Assembly (NCBI GenBank): GCA_964634465.1
Contig: CAZWLY010000008.1
Coordinates: forward strand, 124,001-188,000
From: CAZWLY01 sp964634465
GTDB taxonomy: Bacteria; Desulfobacterota; Desulfarculia; G963662305
Direction: 5' to 3'
DNA: 64,000 nucleotides
The notes beneath the pieces are model-generated. The model had not been told where the DNA came from. It worked only from the letters and a program-made list of their open reading frames with translations, and ran no database searches. Position 1 is the stretch's first letter, and every line of letters starts with the position of its first letter. The translations under genes and the position numbers were made by a program. This document shows, piece after piece, positions 11,252 to 20,015 of this stretch.

Positions 11252-12061
11252 TCAAACGGCTGCGTACGGCTCTCCCCGGCCGGCGTGGACCTGGGCCGTG
11301 ACCGCGAAACCGGCCCGGTTCAGCTCGATCGTCAGCCGCTCGGCCAAGACCGGGACCACCGGCGCCTCGGTGGCGTAGTGGCCGGCCTCGATGACGTTTA
11401 AGCCCACGGCCCGAGCGGTCAGGGCGTCGTGGTAACCCATCTCGCCGGTGACGATGACCTGGGCCTCGGCCCTGAGCGCCGCCTCGATCAGCCCGCCGGC
11501 CGAGCCGCCGCAGACCGCGACCCGCTCGACGCTCGCCTCCAGATCGCCGACCACCCTGACCGCCGCCGCTTCGAGCGCTTCCTTGACCCGCCCGGCCAAC
11601 CGGCCCAGCGTCTCCGGCTCGACCAGCCGGCCCACCCGGCCCAGGCCGACCGTCTCGCTCTCGGCCTTGGGGGCCAGGACGGCCGGCTCGACCAGCCCCA
11701 CCCGCTCGGCCAGGACGTCGTTCACTCCGCCGCTGGCCGAATCCAGGTTGGTGTGGGCGGCCACGATCGCCACCCCGCGCCTGATAGCCTCGGCGACGAC
11801 GCCGCCGACCGGCGAGGCCGTATCGACGACCTCGAGCGGTTTGAACAGCAGGGGGTGGTGGGTGACCAGACAATCGGCCCCCGACTCGGCCGCGGCCTCG
11901 ACGGCCTCCAGGGATGGGTCGAGCGCGGTGAGAATACCGCTCACCTCGGTCTCCAGTGAGCCGACCATCAGGCCGATTTTGTCCCACTCCTCGGCCAAAC
12001 CGGCGGGGGCGATCTCGTTTAGCGCTGCCAGGATGTGGGCGATGGTCGGCTTCATTCCCAT
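11252..12061 (-). CDS. Nif3-like dinuclear metal centre protein (YbgI/YqfO family)
   Basis: The 269-residue protein belongs to the Nif3/YbgI family of toroidal proteins that bind two metals per subunit. Metal-site histidines appear in THHPLLF, AAHTNLDSA and EAGHYATE, with the GGSAGGLI and TGEMGYHD stretches typical of the family. It may act as a GTP cyclohydrolase I type 2-like hydrolase, but the reaction is unproven. Two in-frame ATG codons (12061 and 12055) are close together and the site GGGATGGG does not settle which is used. It heads a transcript through the zinc-ribbon gene and rnhA. Confidence 0.9.
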   Translation of the reverse strand: MGMKPTIAHILAALNEIAPAGLAEEWDKIGLMVGSLETEVSGILTALDPSLEAVEAAAESGADCLVTHHPLLFKPLEVVDTASPVGGVVAEAIRRGVAIVAAHTNLDSASGGVNDVLAERVGLVEPAVLAPKAESETVGLGRVGRLVEPETLGRLAGRVKEALEAAAVRVVGDLEASVERVAVCGGSAGGLIEAALRAEAQVIVTGEMGYHDALTARAVGLNVIEAGHYATEAPVVPVLAERLTIELNRAGFAVTAQVHAGRGEPYAAV

Positions 12062-12068
12062 CCCAAGT

Positions 12069-12101
12069 AAAAAAGGGGCGCCCTCGCAATCAGGGCACCC
12101 C
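12069..12101 (-). terminator. Rho-independent terminator after the CAU tRNA
   Basis: On the minus strand a 10-pair stem (GGGGTGCCCT with AGGGCGCCCC, one G-T pair) closes a 7-base loop and is followed by six T residues. It lies about 80 bases downstream of the tRNA gene and upstream of the Nif3-like gene. Confidence 0.88.
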
Positions 12102-12179
12102 AGGCCTTTATGGGTCTCTTGGGGAGTTTTTAGTTGCTCCCATAACCAAGAGCAAGCACCTCCGCGTTACCGCCGTAGC

Positions 12180-12256
12180 TGGTGGGCCCACCTGGCCTCG
12201 AACCAGGGACCTACCGGTTATGAGCCGGTGGCTCTGACCAGCTGAGCTATGGGCCC
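12180..12256 (-). tRNA. tRNA with CAU anticodon, probably tRNA-Ile2 (lysidine type)
   Basis: The 77-base cloverleaf includes an encoded CCA. The acceptor stem is GGGCCCA with TGGGCCC, the anticodon loop reads CTCATAA within a C-G-rich stem, and the T arm is CCTGG TTCGAGG CCAGG. A CAU anticodon can mean elongator Met or the Ile2 tRNA whose C34 becomes lysidine by TilS. The acceptor and D arm (GGGCCCATAGCTCAGCTGG) look like isoleucine tRNAs, so I favour Ile2. It is not the initiator, which lies at 25444-25520. Confidence 0.9.
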
Positions 12257-12269
12257 ACGGCAAATAAAC

Positions 12270-12298
12270 AATGTATCGACTCTGGGGGTGGGGGTCAA
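12270..12298 (-). promoter_or_regulatory. Sigma-70 promoter of the CAU tRNA
   Basis: On the minus strand TTGACC and TACATT are separated by 17 bases, with the -10 ending 14 bases before the tRNA. The placement and spacing fit a housekeeping promoter. Confidence 0.75.
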
Positions 12299-12431
12299 CA
12301 TAAAACCGGTTGAGGATTTTTCCGGCGACCGATTGAACCCCGGCGGGAGAGTCCTTCCCCGCAGCTTGCGGCGAAAAAGAACGACTCGCATCTGCCGTCG
12401 GCGCCCCGTCGCTTGCGGCGGGGGCGTTCAT

Positions 12432-12459
12432 TTGACTGATCGAGCGGGCCGGTTATGAT
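12432..12459 (+). promoter_or_regulatory. Sigma-70 promoter of mutM
   Basis: TTGACT and TATGAT are 16 bases apart on the plus strand. The predicted transcript would begin near 12466, about 60 bases before the mutM start. Confidence 0.75.
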
Positions 12460-12526
12460 TAGATGAAGGCGCGCCTGAAGCCGAGCGTCGGCTCGACGGG
12501 CCGCAGACCAACTCTGGAGAGGTAAG

Positions 12527-13348
12527 TTGCCGGAACTGCCCGAAGTCGAAATCGTCCGCCGCGGCCTGGCCCAAAGAATCATCGGCCGAAAAATAGCCGG
12601 AGTCGAAGTCTACCTGGACAAGATCGCCCGGCCCGACTCCGAGACCTTGCGCCGGGAGCTCACCGGTCTGACCGTCCAGGGCCTGCGCCGGAAGGGCAAG
12701 GTCCTGCTCTGGGACCTGGGCCGACGCCTGTTGGCGGTCCACCTCAAGATGACCGGCCGGTTCGACTTCGTCGCGCCGGGCGAGCCGCTGGAAAAGCACA
12801 CCCATTTCTGCCTCACCTTCAACGGCGCCCCCTTTGAGCTGCGCTACCACGACCTGCGCCGCTTCGGCTGGCTCCACGTCGTTCGTCCCGAGGAGCTCGA
12901 CCAACAGCCCTTCTGGAGCGAGTTGGGTCCGGACGCGCTCGAAGTCGCCGAGGATGAGTTCTGCCGCCTCATGGCCGCTCGCCGGGGGCGCTTGAAACCG
13001 CTGCTGCTCAATCAGTCTTTCGTGGCCGGGCTGGGCAACATCTACGTCGATGAGACCCTGTTCAGGGCCGGACTCCATCCGCTCACTTCGGCCGACAGGC
13101 TCGGCCGGACCGAGCGCCGCAAGATCCACGCCGCCATGAAGGAGGTCCTCGAACTGGCCCTCAAACACGGCGGCTCGTCCATCGCCAACTACCGCGACGC
13201 CGAGGGCAACCTGGGCTACTTCCAGACCCGGCACTTGGTCTACGGCAAGGCCGATGAGCCCTGCCCCAGATGCGGAGCGACGATCGAGCGGATCAAGCTG
13301 GGCGGCCGGTCGTCGTGTTTTTGCCCGGAGTGTCAAGCCCTGAAGTAA
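12527..13348 (+). CDS. mutM: Formamidopyrimidine-DNA glycosylase
   Basis: MutM removes oxidised purines such as 8-oxoguanine and cuts at the abasic site. After the initiator Met the protein reads PELPEVE, giving the catalytic N-terminal proline and Glu3. Conserved Lys appears in HLKMTGRF, Asn in AGLGNIYVDE, and the C-terminal zinc finger in CPRCG and CPEC. The length of 273 residues is standard. The start is TTG with GGAGAGG a few bases upstream. Its own promoter precedes it and the convergent smr gene follows. Confidence 0.97.
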   Translation: MPELPEVEIVRRGLAQRIIGRKIAGVEVYLDKIARPDSETLRRELTGLTVQGLRRKGKVLLWDLGRRLLAVHLKMTGRFDFVAPGEPLEKHTHFCLTFNGAPFELRYHDLRRFGWLHVVRPEELDQQPFWSELGPDALEVAEDEFCRLMAARRGRLKPLLLNQSFVAGLGNIYVDETLFRAGLHPLTSADRLGRTERRKIHAAMKEVLELALKHGGSSIANYRDAEGNLGYFQTRHLVYGKADEPCPRCGATIERIKLGGRSSCFCPECQALK

Positions 13349-13437
13349 GGACGCTTGGGCCGGCTGAAAACCAAACCCGGCTGTCCGTCTCGCCGATGGG
13401 CTTGGCCCTGGACGACGATCGCTCGGGCGGGTCGGGG

Positions 13438-13719
13438 CTAGCCGGTTTTCAATATCGCCACCGTCGCGCCGGGATTGTTGGGCTGCAGGTAGAACTCGGC
13501 CACCCGGGGGTGGCGGGAGAGGAGAGCGGCCACGGAATTTCGTAGCTGGCCCGAGCCCTTGCCGTGGATTATTCGGACCTCGGCGAAGCCGGCCTTCAAG
13601 ACTTCGTCCAGGTAGTCGTCGAGGAGGTCTTTGATCTCGCCGGGCCGGAAGGTGTGGAGGTCGATTTCGTCGGTGATGGGCATCTCGACGACTTCGGGGA
13701 TGTAATCGTCGTCAGGCAT
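13438..13719 (-). CDS. Smr-domain protein
   Basis: This 93-residue protein is almost wholly an Smr domain, a small nuclease or nucleic-acid-binding fold best known from the MutS2 C-terminus. Family marks are the DLH motif in EIDLHTF, a helix with LDDYL, and IIHGKGSGQLRNSV followed by a C-terminal PNNPGATVAIL. The stand-alone form is common. The substrate is unknown. It lies downstream of the DUF6125-like gene and converges with mutM, with no obvious operon partner. Confidence 0.93.
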   Translation of the reverse strand: MPDDDYIPEVVEMPITDEIDLHTFRPGEIKDLLDDYLDEVLKAGFAEVRIIHGKGSGQLRNSVAALLSRHPRVAEFYLQPNNPGATVAILKTG

Positions 13720-13790
13720 CGGATCCTCGTCGGAAGGGAAGGCCGGCGAGATGATCGTCTCTTCCGGTCAAGGTTTCTTGAAGGCGGTTC

Positions 13791-13822
13791 GGGGGAGACT
13801 CCTTTTTGAAGAAGTCTCCCCC
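13791..13822. repeat. Perfect inverted repeat, probable transcript-end hairpin
   Basis: Ten bases GGGGGAGACT pair with AGTCTCCCCC across a 12-base loop. No T run follows on either strand. It lies 17 bases after the stop of the leftward gene at 13839 and may be a hairpin that protects or ends that message. Confidence 0.6.
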
Positions 13823-13838
13823 TGCTTCCGTTGACTGG

Positions 13839-14369
13839 CTACTTCCACTTGAAGTGCCACTCGCAGTAGACATCGTCCCTGGTCCGATCCGGCGGGCAGG
13901 AGACGGTGACAAGTTCGAGCTTGGGGTTCAATTCCTCGACAAAGGCCTGGAGATAGCCCTCTCGGACCTGGCGGCAAGGGTGCTCATCGAGCCCCTTGGA
14001 GACGCGGATCATCTGGGTCCGGCACTTGTCCACGGTAAAGAAACTCGCGCCGTCATCGGTGACGCCGAAGGACTTGAGTTCGTGGCTGACCGCCCAGGAG
14101 GTGTGGCGCAGGATCAAAAGCGCCTGGGCCGGGTCGGGCTCCTTGATGCCCAGGAATTCCTTCAACTCCCTGGCCTCGACTTTGCCCATGTAGCGCCAAC
14201 ACTCGGCATCGACGTCGGTCGCCTCCTGCATGTCGTGACGCTTTTCGATGCCCAGAAAGTAGAGGCCGTCCACGCGCCAGATGTTGTGAACCTGCATCTC
14301 GATGTAGTCGTAGAGCTGCTCGCGGCTCATCTTGTCGAACAATTCGCGATCGGCTTGAGGTACGGACAT
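13839..14369 (-). CDS. Conserved hypothetical protein (DUF6125-like)
   Basis: The 176-residue soluble protein is not assigned a reaction. It begins with helical segments (LYDYIEMQVHNIWRVDG) and ends with cysteines in DKCRTQ, HPCRQ, VSCPPD and YCEWHFKW. This pattern resembles a family called DUF6125 or cytosolic protein in delta-type bacteria, some relatives of which resemble amino-thiazoline-carboxylate hydrolase. That resemblance is from memory and moderate. There is no signal peptide or membrane segment. It is monocistronic between der and smr. Confidence 0.6.
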   Translation of the reverse strand: MSVPQADRELFDKMSREQLYDYIEMQVHNIWRVDGLYFLGIEKRHDMQEATDVDAECWRYMGKVEARELKEFLGIKEPDPAQALLILRHTSWAVSHELKSFGVTDDGASFFTVDKCRTQMIRVSKGLDEHPCRQVREGYLQAFVEELNPKLELVTVSCPPDRTRDDVYCEWHFKWK

Positions 14370-14445
14370 GGCGACTCCTCACACGCGGGTTGGTCGATCT
14401 ACGATTTACTGGACGGTCATATTACCACAACCCCGCCGGATGTCG

Positions 14446-15813
14446 CTAACGCCGTCTTTTGCTTTTGCCGCCGCGGGGCCTGAAGAGCACCTTGACCGGA
14501 ATCTGGTCGAGGCCGAAGGCCTCCTTGAAGCGGTTGGTGAGGTAGCGAGCGTAGGAAAAATGGACCAGCTCGGGATAGTTGGTGAAAACGACGAAGGTCG
14601 GCGGTTTGATCTCGGCCTGGGTGGCGTAGAAGAACTTCAGCCGGCGGCCGGGCTTGGTGTAGGGCGGCGTGTGGCGGAGGACCGCCTCTTCCAAGACCCG
14701 GTTGACGTCGCCGGTGGGGGCCCTGAAGACGTACTGCTCGTAGACGCCGCTGATCGCCTTCAGCAGCTTGGGCAGGTTGCGGCCGGTCAGGGCCGAGATG
14801 ACCACCGAGGGTACGTAGCTCAGGAATTTGAGCTTGTACTCCATCTCTTGGCGCAGATCCTTGAAGCGTCGGTCGGGCTCATCGACAAGGTCCCACTTGT
14901 TGAAGGCGACCACCACCACCCGGCCTCGCTCCACGGCCAGGCCGCAGACCCTGGCCTCGCCGTCGGTCATGCCGTCCAGCGAATCGACCATCAACACGGC
15001 CACGTCGGCCCGGTCCATGGCCTTGAGCGCCCTCAAGACCGACCATTTTTCCACGCCCCGGCCCACCTTGCCCGGCCGGCGGATGCCGGCGGTGTCGATG
15101 AAGACGTAGGCCCCCTCGGGGGTCTCGACCAGGATGTCCAGGGCGTCGCGGGTGGTGCCGGGGACCTCGGAGACGATGACCCGCTCGGTCCCGGCCAGCC
15201 TGTTTATCAGCGACGACTTGCCCACGTTGGGCCGGCCGATGACGGCCACCCGGACGACCTCCTCGTCTTCATCGCCCTCATCGACCGGCGGCGGTAAGAG
15301 CGACGCGATCTCCTCCTTCAGCCGGCCCACGCCCAGGCCGTGCTCGCCGGAGACGGGCAGCACTTCGCCCAGGCCCAGTTCGTAGAACTCCCAGGCGGCG
15401 TCGGTCTCGTGGGGCCGATCGAGCTTGTTGGCGACGACGATGACCGGCTTGGTCTGGCGGCGCAGGTGCCGGCCGATCTCTTTGTCCAGCGGGGTCAACC
15501 CCTCCTTGCCGTCCAGAAGAAAGACGATCACGTCGGCCTCGTCGATGGCCGTTCGGACCTGGCGCTTCATCAGGGCCGGCAGGCCCTCCTCGGCGTCGGG
15601 CTCGAAGCCGCCGGTGTCGATCAGGGTGAACGAGCCGGCCTCGGCGCCGTCGGGGCTGGTTAGCGCCGCCTGGCCGTAGTGGCGATCCCGGGTCACGCCC
15701 GGCTCGTCCTCGACGATGGCCGCCCGGGAGCGGGTCAGCCGGTTGAACAGGGTCGATTTGCCGACGTTGGGCCGGCCGACCAGGGCGACGTAGCCTCGGC
15801 TTGCCGCGGACAC
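14446..15813 (-). CDS. der: Ribosome biogenesis GTPase Der (EngA)
   Basis: Der is a double GTPase needed for 50S subunit assembly. The 455-residue protein has two G domains in tandem, each with its own P loop (GRPNVGKSTLFN at about 13-24 and GRPNVGKSSLIN near 195), DTGG or DTAG switch motifs and NKLD or NKWD specificity motifs, followed by a KH-like C-terminal domain ending in a basic tail (GGKSKRRR). It directly follows the phosphotransferase-like gene in the rnc-era operon. Confidence 0.97.
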   Translation of the reverse strand: MSAASRGYVALVGRPNVGKSTLFNRLTRSRAAIVEDEPGVTRDRHYGQAALTSPDGAEAGSFTLIDTGGFEPDAEEGLPALMKRQVRTAIDEADVIVFLLDGKEGLTPLDKEIGRHLRRQTKPVIVVANKLDRPHETDAAWEFYELGLGEVLPVSGEHGLGVGRLKEEIASLLPPPVDEGDEDEEVVRVAVIGRPNVGKSSLINRLAGTERVIVSEVPGTTRDALDILVETPEGAYVFIDTAGIRRPGKVGRGVEKWSVLRALKAMDRADVAVLMVDSLDGMTDGEARVCGLAVERGRVVVVAFNKWDLVDEPDRRFKDLRQEMEYKLKFLSYVPSVVISALTGRNLPKLLKAISGVYEQYVFRAPTGDVNRVLEEAVLRHTPPYTKPGRRLKFFYATQAEIKPPTFVVFTNYPELVHFSYARYLTNRFKEAFGLDQIPVKVLFRPRGGKSKRRR

Positions 15814-16851
15814 TTATCCCTCCCCCTCCCCGGTCGAGCGGGTCTCATCGAGCCCTAAGATGAACCGGCGCGTTTCCGGGCAGCGGTCGAACTCGGGCCG
15901 GTCGATGAGGGCCTTGAGCCCGGCCAGGGCGGCCGGAATGTGCTCGGCGAAGCCCGCCCGGCCCTTGACCCGGCTGAGATGGGCGAAGGCGCCCAGGATC
16001 TGGAAGTTCCGGTGCAGGGCCAAGACCTGATAATCCCGCCTGAAGCGGGTCGGGTCGATGAGTTTGCGTTCGACGGCCAGATCGATGTAACAGCCGAGCA
16101 GCTCCTCCCGTTCGCCCTCGGTCAGAGAGACGTAGGGGTCGATCAGAAGCGAGGCCAGATCATAGCCCATCGGCCCCAGTCGTCCGGACTGAAAATCGAT
16201 GATCCTTACCTCGCCGTGGTGGATCAAGATGTTTCGGGACTGGAAGTCGCGATGGAGGAAGGCGATCGGACGGGCCGCGGCCGCCCGGTCGGCCAGGCGT
16301 TCGAGCTCGGCCTCGATTTCCGGCGGCGGCGAGACCCGACACACCTCGGCCGCGAAGGCCTTCAGGAAGTAGCCGGTTTCGTAACGAAGAATCATGGCCG
16401 CGTCGTAGCGGGCCGTCTGGGCGCACCAGGCGGGATCGAATCCCTCGACGCCGGCGGTCTGCATCTCGAGGAGGGTTTCGACCACCCGGCGATAGAGGGG
16501 CAGGCGCTCGGCCGGGGCCATCTTATTGGCCAGCTCGACCAGGAGGGCGTCGCCCAGGTCTTCGATCAGAAACAGGCCCTCCTTGGCGTTGGAGTCGACG
16601 ATTTCCGGCACGGGCAGGCCCTTGGCGAAGAGGTGGCGGCCGATGTTGAGAAAGGCGGCGTTTTCGGCCCAGCGGTCTGGGGACAGCCCGCTGCCGTCCA
16701 CGGCGATCAGGCTGGCGTCGCCGGCCGTGACCCGCCAGAAGATCTTGTCGGAACCGTCTCCGGCCAGCCGCGTCCAACGCAGATCGCCGTCGAGCCTGGC
16801 GGCGACGAAATCTTTCAGGTTTCCAGACGGTCTGTTACTCGAGCAGCTCAT
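15814..16851 (-). CDS. Phosphotransferase of the APH/AmgK family
   Basis: The 345-residue protein has the aminoglycoside-phosphotransferase kinase fold: FLIEDLGD, the Brenner-type catalytic loop FLHRDFQSRNILIHH and the metal motif IIDFQSGRLGP. This combination matches AmgK-like sugar kinases that phosphorylate N-acetylmuramate or similar sugars at the anomeric position in cell-wall recycling. Such genes often sit with a MurU-type nucleotidyltransferase, which is not adjacent here. The start ATG is at 16851; the longer open frame upstream is a shadow of era. The substrate is inference. Confidence 0.8.
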   Translation of the reverse strand: MSCSSNRPSGNLKDFVAARLDGDLRWTRLAGDGSDKIFWRVTAGDASLIAVDGSGLSPDRWAENAAFLNIGRHLFAKGLPVPEIVDSNAKEGLFLIEDLGDALLVELANKMAPAERLPLYRRVVETLLEMQTAGVEGFDPAWCAQTARYDAAMILRYETGYFLKAFAAEVCRVSPPPEIEAELERLADRAAAARPIAFLHRDFQSRNILIHHGEVRIIDFQSGRLGPMGYDLASLLIDPYVSLTEGEREELLGCYIDLAVERKLIDPTRFRRDYQVLALHRNFQILGAFAHLSRVKGRAGFAEHIPAALAGLKALIDRPEFDRCPETRRFILGLDETRSTGEGEG

Positions 16852-16859
16852 CGCCGGTT

Positions 16860-17762
16860 CTAGTACCCGAAACGCCTCAACTGGGCCGCCTTCTTGGTCC
16901 AGTCCTTCTCTACCTTGACCTGCAGCTCCAGGAAGACCTTCAGCCCGAACAGCTTCTCGATTTCGCCCCGGGCGGCCTGGCCGATCTTCTTGATCATCGC
17001 CCCCTTGGCCCCGATGATGATGCCCTTGTGGCTTTCCTTTTCGACGTGGATGACCGCCCGGATGTAGAGCATTTCCTGGCCGGTCCGCTCCTTGAAGTCG
17101 GTCACGCTGACCGCCACCCCGTAGGGCACCTCCTTCATGGTCATCCGAAAGACCTTCTCCCGGACCATTTCGGCGGCCAGGACCCGCTCGGGCTGATCGG
17201 TCAGCTCGTCCTCGGGAAAGAGCGGGTGCCCCTCGGGCAGACAATCGATCAGCTCGCCGGCCAGGGCGTTCAACCCGTCGCCGGTTAGGGCCGAGACGGG
17301 CACGATGGCCTTGTAGCGCTCCTCCTTGGCCAACCGGTCGATTATCGGCAGAAGCAGAGGCGGCTTGATCAGGTCGATCTTGTTCAGCGTCGCGACGATG
17401 GGGCGTTTGACCCGCTCGAGGTGGCCCCTGATCAGCTCCTCGTCGCGGGGGCGGGGGCGGGCGACGTCGATCATCCACAGGACCGCGTCCACCTCGTCCA
17501 GGGCGCCGACGGCCGCCTCGACCATGGCCCTGTTCAGCGGCCCTTTGGGCCGGTGGATGCCGGGCGTGTCCAGGAATATCACCTGGGCCGCCTCGATGGT
17601 CAAGATGCCCAGGATACGGGTCCGGGTGGTCTGGGGTTTCTTGGAAGTGGCCGCGATCTTGACGCCCACATAGTTGTTGAGAAGCGTCGATTTGCCGGCG
17701 TTGGGGGCGCCGATGATGGCCACGAAGCCCGTCCTGAAACCCTCGCCCCTATCCGTCGCCAT
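16860..17762 (-). CDS. era: GTPase Era
   Basis: Era binds the 3' end of 16S rRNA and helps mature the 30S subunit. The 300-residue protein has the P loop GAPNAGKSTLLN, DTPGIHRP, NKID and a C-terminal KH domain (GIIIGAKGAMIKKIG). The start ATG is at 17762, inside the last codons of rnc, so the two genes overlap by 14 bases. The same rnc-era order is seen in E. coli. The open frame extends further upstream in this phase but only as a shadow of rnc. Confidence 0.97.
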   Translation of the reverse strand: MATDRGEGFRTGFVAIIGAPNAGKSTLLNNYVGVKIAATSKKPQTTRTRILGILTIEAAQVIFLDTPGIHRPKGPLNRAMVEAAVGALDEVDAVLWMIDVARPRPRDEELIRGHLERVKRPIVATLNKIDLIKPPLLLPIIDRLAKEERYKAIVPVSALTGDGLNALAGELIDCLPEGHPLFPEDELTDQPERVLAAEMVREKVFRMTMKEVPYGVAVSVTDFKERTGQEMLYIRAVIHVEKESHKGIIIGAKGAMIKKIGQAARGEIEKLFGLKVFLELQVKVEKDWTKKAAQLRRFGY

Positions 17763-18498
17763 CGTCGTCCTCCGTCGGTTCTTTGGCGGCGATGTTTTCG
17801 AGGGCGTCCTTGGCCGCCATCTGTTCGGCCTCTTTCTTGGACCGCCCCTCGCCCCGGCCCAGGACCTCGCCGGCCGTCCTGGCCTCGACAAAGAAGGTCC
17901 GCTCGTGATCCGGCCCCCGACTGCCGATCATCCTGTAGGACGGCGTGATCCGCCGCCGCTCCTGCATCAACTCCTGGAGACGGGTCTTGTGGTCCTTGAA
18001 CGTCCGGTTGGTCGCGGCCTCCTCGAGAAGCGGCCCCCACAGGCGATCCACCACCCGGCAGGCGGCGTGGAACCCGGCGTCGAGATAGACCGCGCCCAGG
18101 ACGGCCTCCAGGGCATCGGACAGGATCGAGGGCTTGTCGGCCCCGCCGCTGGCCGCTTCGCCCCGGCCCAACCGGACGAACTCGCCCAGCCCGATCTTTT
18201 TGGCGACGGCGTACAGGCTCGGCTCGTTGACCAGCGAGGCCCTGATCCCGGTCAGCCGGCCCTCCCTGGCCTGGGGCAGCAGGCGATGGAGAAAGTCGGT
18301 CACGGCCAGCTCCAACACGGCGTCGCCCAAAAACTCCAGTCGCTCGTTGTCCCGAAGGCCGGCTCCGGCCTGCTCGAAGGCGTAGGAGGCGTGGGTGAGC
18401 GCTTCGGTCAGCAACTCCGGCCGGCCGAAAAAGTGGCCCAGTCGCCGCTCCAGCTCGACCAGACCAGTCCCGCCCCCCGGCTCAGATCGTTCGCCCAT
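17749..18498 (-). CDS. rnc: Ribonuclease III
   Basis: RNase III cleaves double-stranded RNA, including rRNA precursors. The 249-residue protein has the signature NERLEFLGDAVLEL, the second acidic site in DALEAVLGAVYLD, and a C-terminal double-stranded RNA-binding domain (KTRLQELMQE to GRSKKEAEQMAAKDAL). The tail is acidic. It is the first gene of the leftward set rnc, era, phosphotransferase and der, and a good promoter lies about 50 bases upstream. Confidence 0.97.
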   Translation of the reverse strand: MGERSEPGGGTGLVELERRLGHFFGRPELLTEALTHASYAFEQAGAGLRDNERLEFLGDAVLELAVTDFLHRLLPQAREGRLTGIRASLVNEPSLYAVAKKIGLGEFVRLGRGEAASGGADKPSILSDALEAVLGAVYLDAGFHAACRVVDRLWGPLLEEAATNRTFKDHKTRLQELMQERRRITPSYRMIGSRGPDHERTFFVEARTAGEVLGRGEGRSKKEAEQMAAKDALENIAAKEPTEDDDGDG

Positions 18499-18547
18499 CG
18501 GACTGCACCGTCACTCCAGATATCGTTCCAATTCCAGTCATGTCCGC

Positions 18548-18575
18548 ATGATAGCCTGCTTGCGCCAGAAGTCAA
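18548..18575 (-). promoter_or_regulatory. Sigma-70 promoter of the rnc-era operon
   Basis: On the minus strand TTGACT is followed after 16 bases by TATCAT (five of six consensus bases). The -10 ends 50 bases before the rnc start codon. Confidence 0.8.
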
Positions 18576-18715
18576 ACCGACTCGCGTCCCTTTGGGCGGG
18601 CTACGGCTTCGTTCCCGGGGAGCAGCCAAGCCGGCCGGTCGACCTTGGCCGAGGCGAAAGATGAAGATTGTGACGACCAGTAGGCGGTTTCGGGATCACG
18701 CTGGAAGAGCCGGGG

Positions 18716-20011
18716 CTAATCCGTCCCCTCCCGCCTGAGGCGGAGCACTTCTTTCCAGTAGGCCAGTCGCTCGTTGATCCGCTTCTCGTAACCCCGGTCG
18801 GTGGGGTGGTAGAACTTGGAGCCGGCAAGCTTTTCGGGCAGGTAGTCCTGCTCGACCACGGCCGCTTCGTAGTCGTGGGGGTACTTGTAGCCTTGGGCGT
18901 AGCCGACGTCCTTCATCAACCTGGTCGGGGCGTTTCGAATGTGCATCGGCACCGGCAGGCTGCCGGTCGCCTCCACCGTGGCCGAGACCTTCTTCCAGGC
19001 GGTGTAGAGGGCGTTGCTCTTGGGCGCGCAGGCGATGTAGACCGCCGCCTGGGCCAAGGCCAGCTCTCCTTCGGGCGAGCCCAGAAAGCGGTAGGCCTCC
19101 ATGGCGTCCAGGGCCAGGCTCAGCGCCCGGGGGTCGGCGTTGCCCACGTCCTCGGAGGCGGCCCGGACCATGCGCCGGGCGACATAGAGCGGGTCCTCGC
19201 CGGCGATGAGCATCCGCGCCAGCCAGTAGAGCGCCGCGTCCGGATCGGAGCCTCTCAACGCCTTGTGGAAGGCGGAGATGGTGTTGTAGTGGCCCTCGCC
19301 GGTCTTGTCGTAGATCAGCGCTCGGCGGCCGACCGCCTCCTCGGCCGCCTCCAGGTCGATCGTTCCGCCCGGCCCGACCAGGGCGGCGGCCGACTCCAGG
19401 GCGTTTAAGAGCGCCCGCCCGTCGCCCTGGGCGGCGGCGATGAGGTGCTCTCTGGCCTCATCGGTCAGGCTCAGCTCCAGCCCGCCCAGGCCGCGTTCGC
19501 CGTCGGCCAGGGCCCGCTCCAGGATCAGGCCCAAGGCCTCGTCGCCCAGCGGTTTCAAGACCACCACCCTGGCCCGGGAGAGAAGAGCCGGGATGATCTC
19601 GAAAGACGGATTTTCGGTGGTCGCGCCCAACAAGGTCAAAAGGCCGGATTCGACGTGGGGCAGGAAGGCGTCCTGCTGGCTCTTGTTGAAGCGGTGGATT
19701 TCGTCGACGAAGAGGACGGTCGCTTTGCCGGTGCGTTCCAGTTCCCGCTTGGCCTCGGCGACCACCCTTCTCACTTCGGCCACGCCGGACAAGACGGCCG
19801 AGAAGTGGACAAACGACGCCCCGGCCCGCTCGGCCAGCAAGAGGGCCAGGGTGGTCTTCCCCGAGCCGGGCGGTCCCCAGAAGATGAGGGAGGGCAAGGA
19901 CGAACCGACCCTCTCCGGGTCCAGAAGGCGGCCCGGCTTGAGCAGGTGGTCCTGGCCGACCACCTCGGACAGGCTTTTCGGGCGCATCCGGTCGGCCAGG
20001 GGAGTGGGCAC
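18716..20011 (-). CDS. rarA: Replication-associated recombination protein A (MgsA/RarA)
   Basis: RarA is an AAA+ ATPase acting at stalled replication forks, related to the clamp loader. The 431-residue protein has an N-terminal ADRMRPKSLSEVVGQDHL, Walker A GPPGSGKT, Walker B with DEIHRFNKSQQDAFLP, the sensor GATTENPSFE, and the C-terminal tetramerisation region with FHKALRGSDPDAALYWLARM. Its length and order are standard. It follows the M23 peptidase gene by four bases, so the two are cotranscribed. Confidence 0.97.
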   Translation of the reverse strand: MPTPLADRMRPKSLSEVVGQDHLLKPGRLLDPERVGSSLPSLIFWGPPGSGKTTLALLLAERAGASFVHFSAVLSGVAEVRRVVAEAKRELERTGKATVLFVDEIHRFNKSQQDAFLPHVESGLLTLLGATTENPSFEIIPALLSRARVVVLKPLGDEALGLILERALADGERGLGGLELSLTDEAREHLIAAAQGDGRALLNALESAAALVGPGGTIDLEAAEEAVGRRALIYDKTGEGHYNTISAFHKALRGSDPDAALYWLARMLIAGEDPLYVARRMVRAASEDVGNADPRALSLALDAMEAYRFLGSPEGELALAQAAVYIACAPKSNALYTAWKKVSATVEATGSLPVPMHIRNAPTRLMKDVGYAQGYKYPHDYEAAVVEQDYLPEKLAGSKFYHPTDRGYEKRINERLAYWKEVLRLRREGTD

Positions 20012-20015
20012 GGTG

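Noticed and set aside
12108..12431. A minus-strand frame over the CAU tRNA
   Set aside because: It translates the tRNA gene itself.
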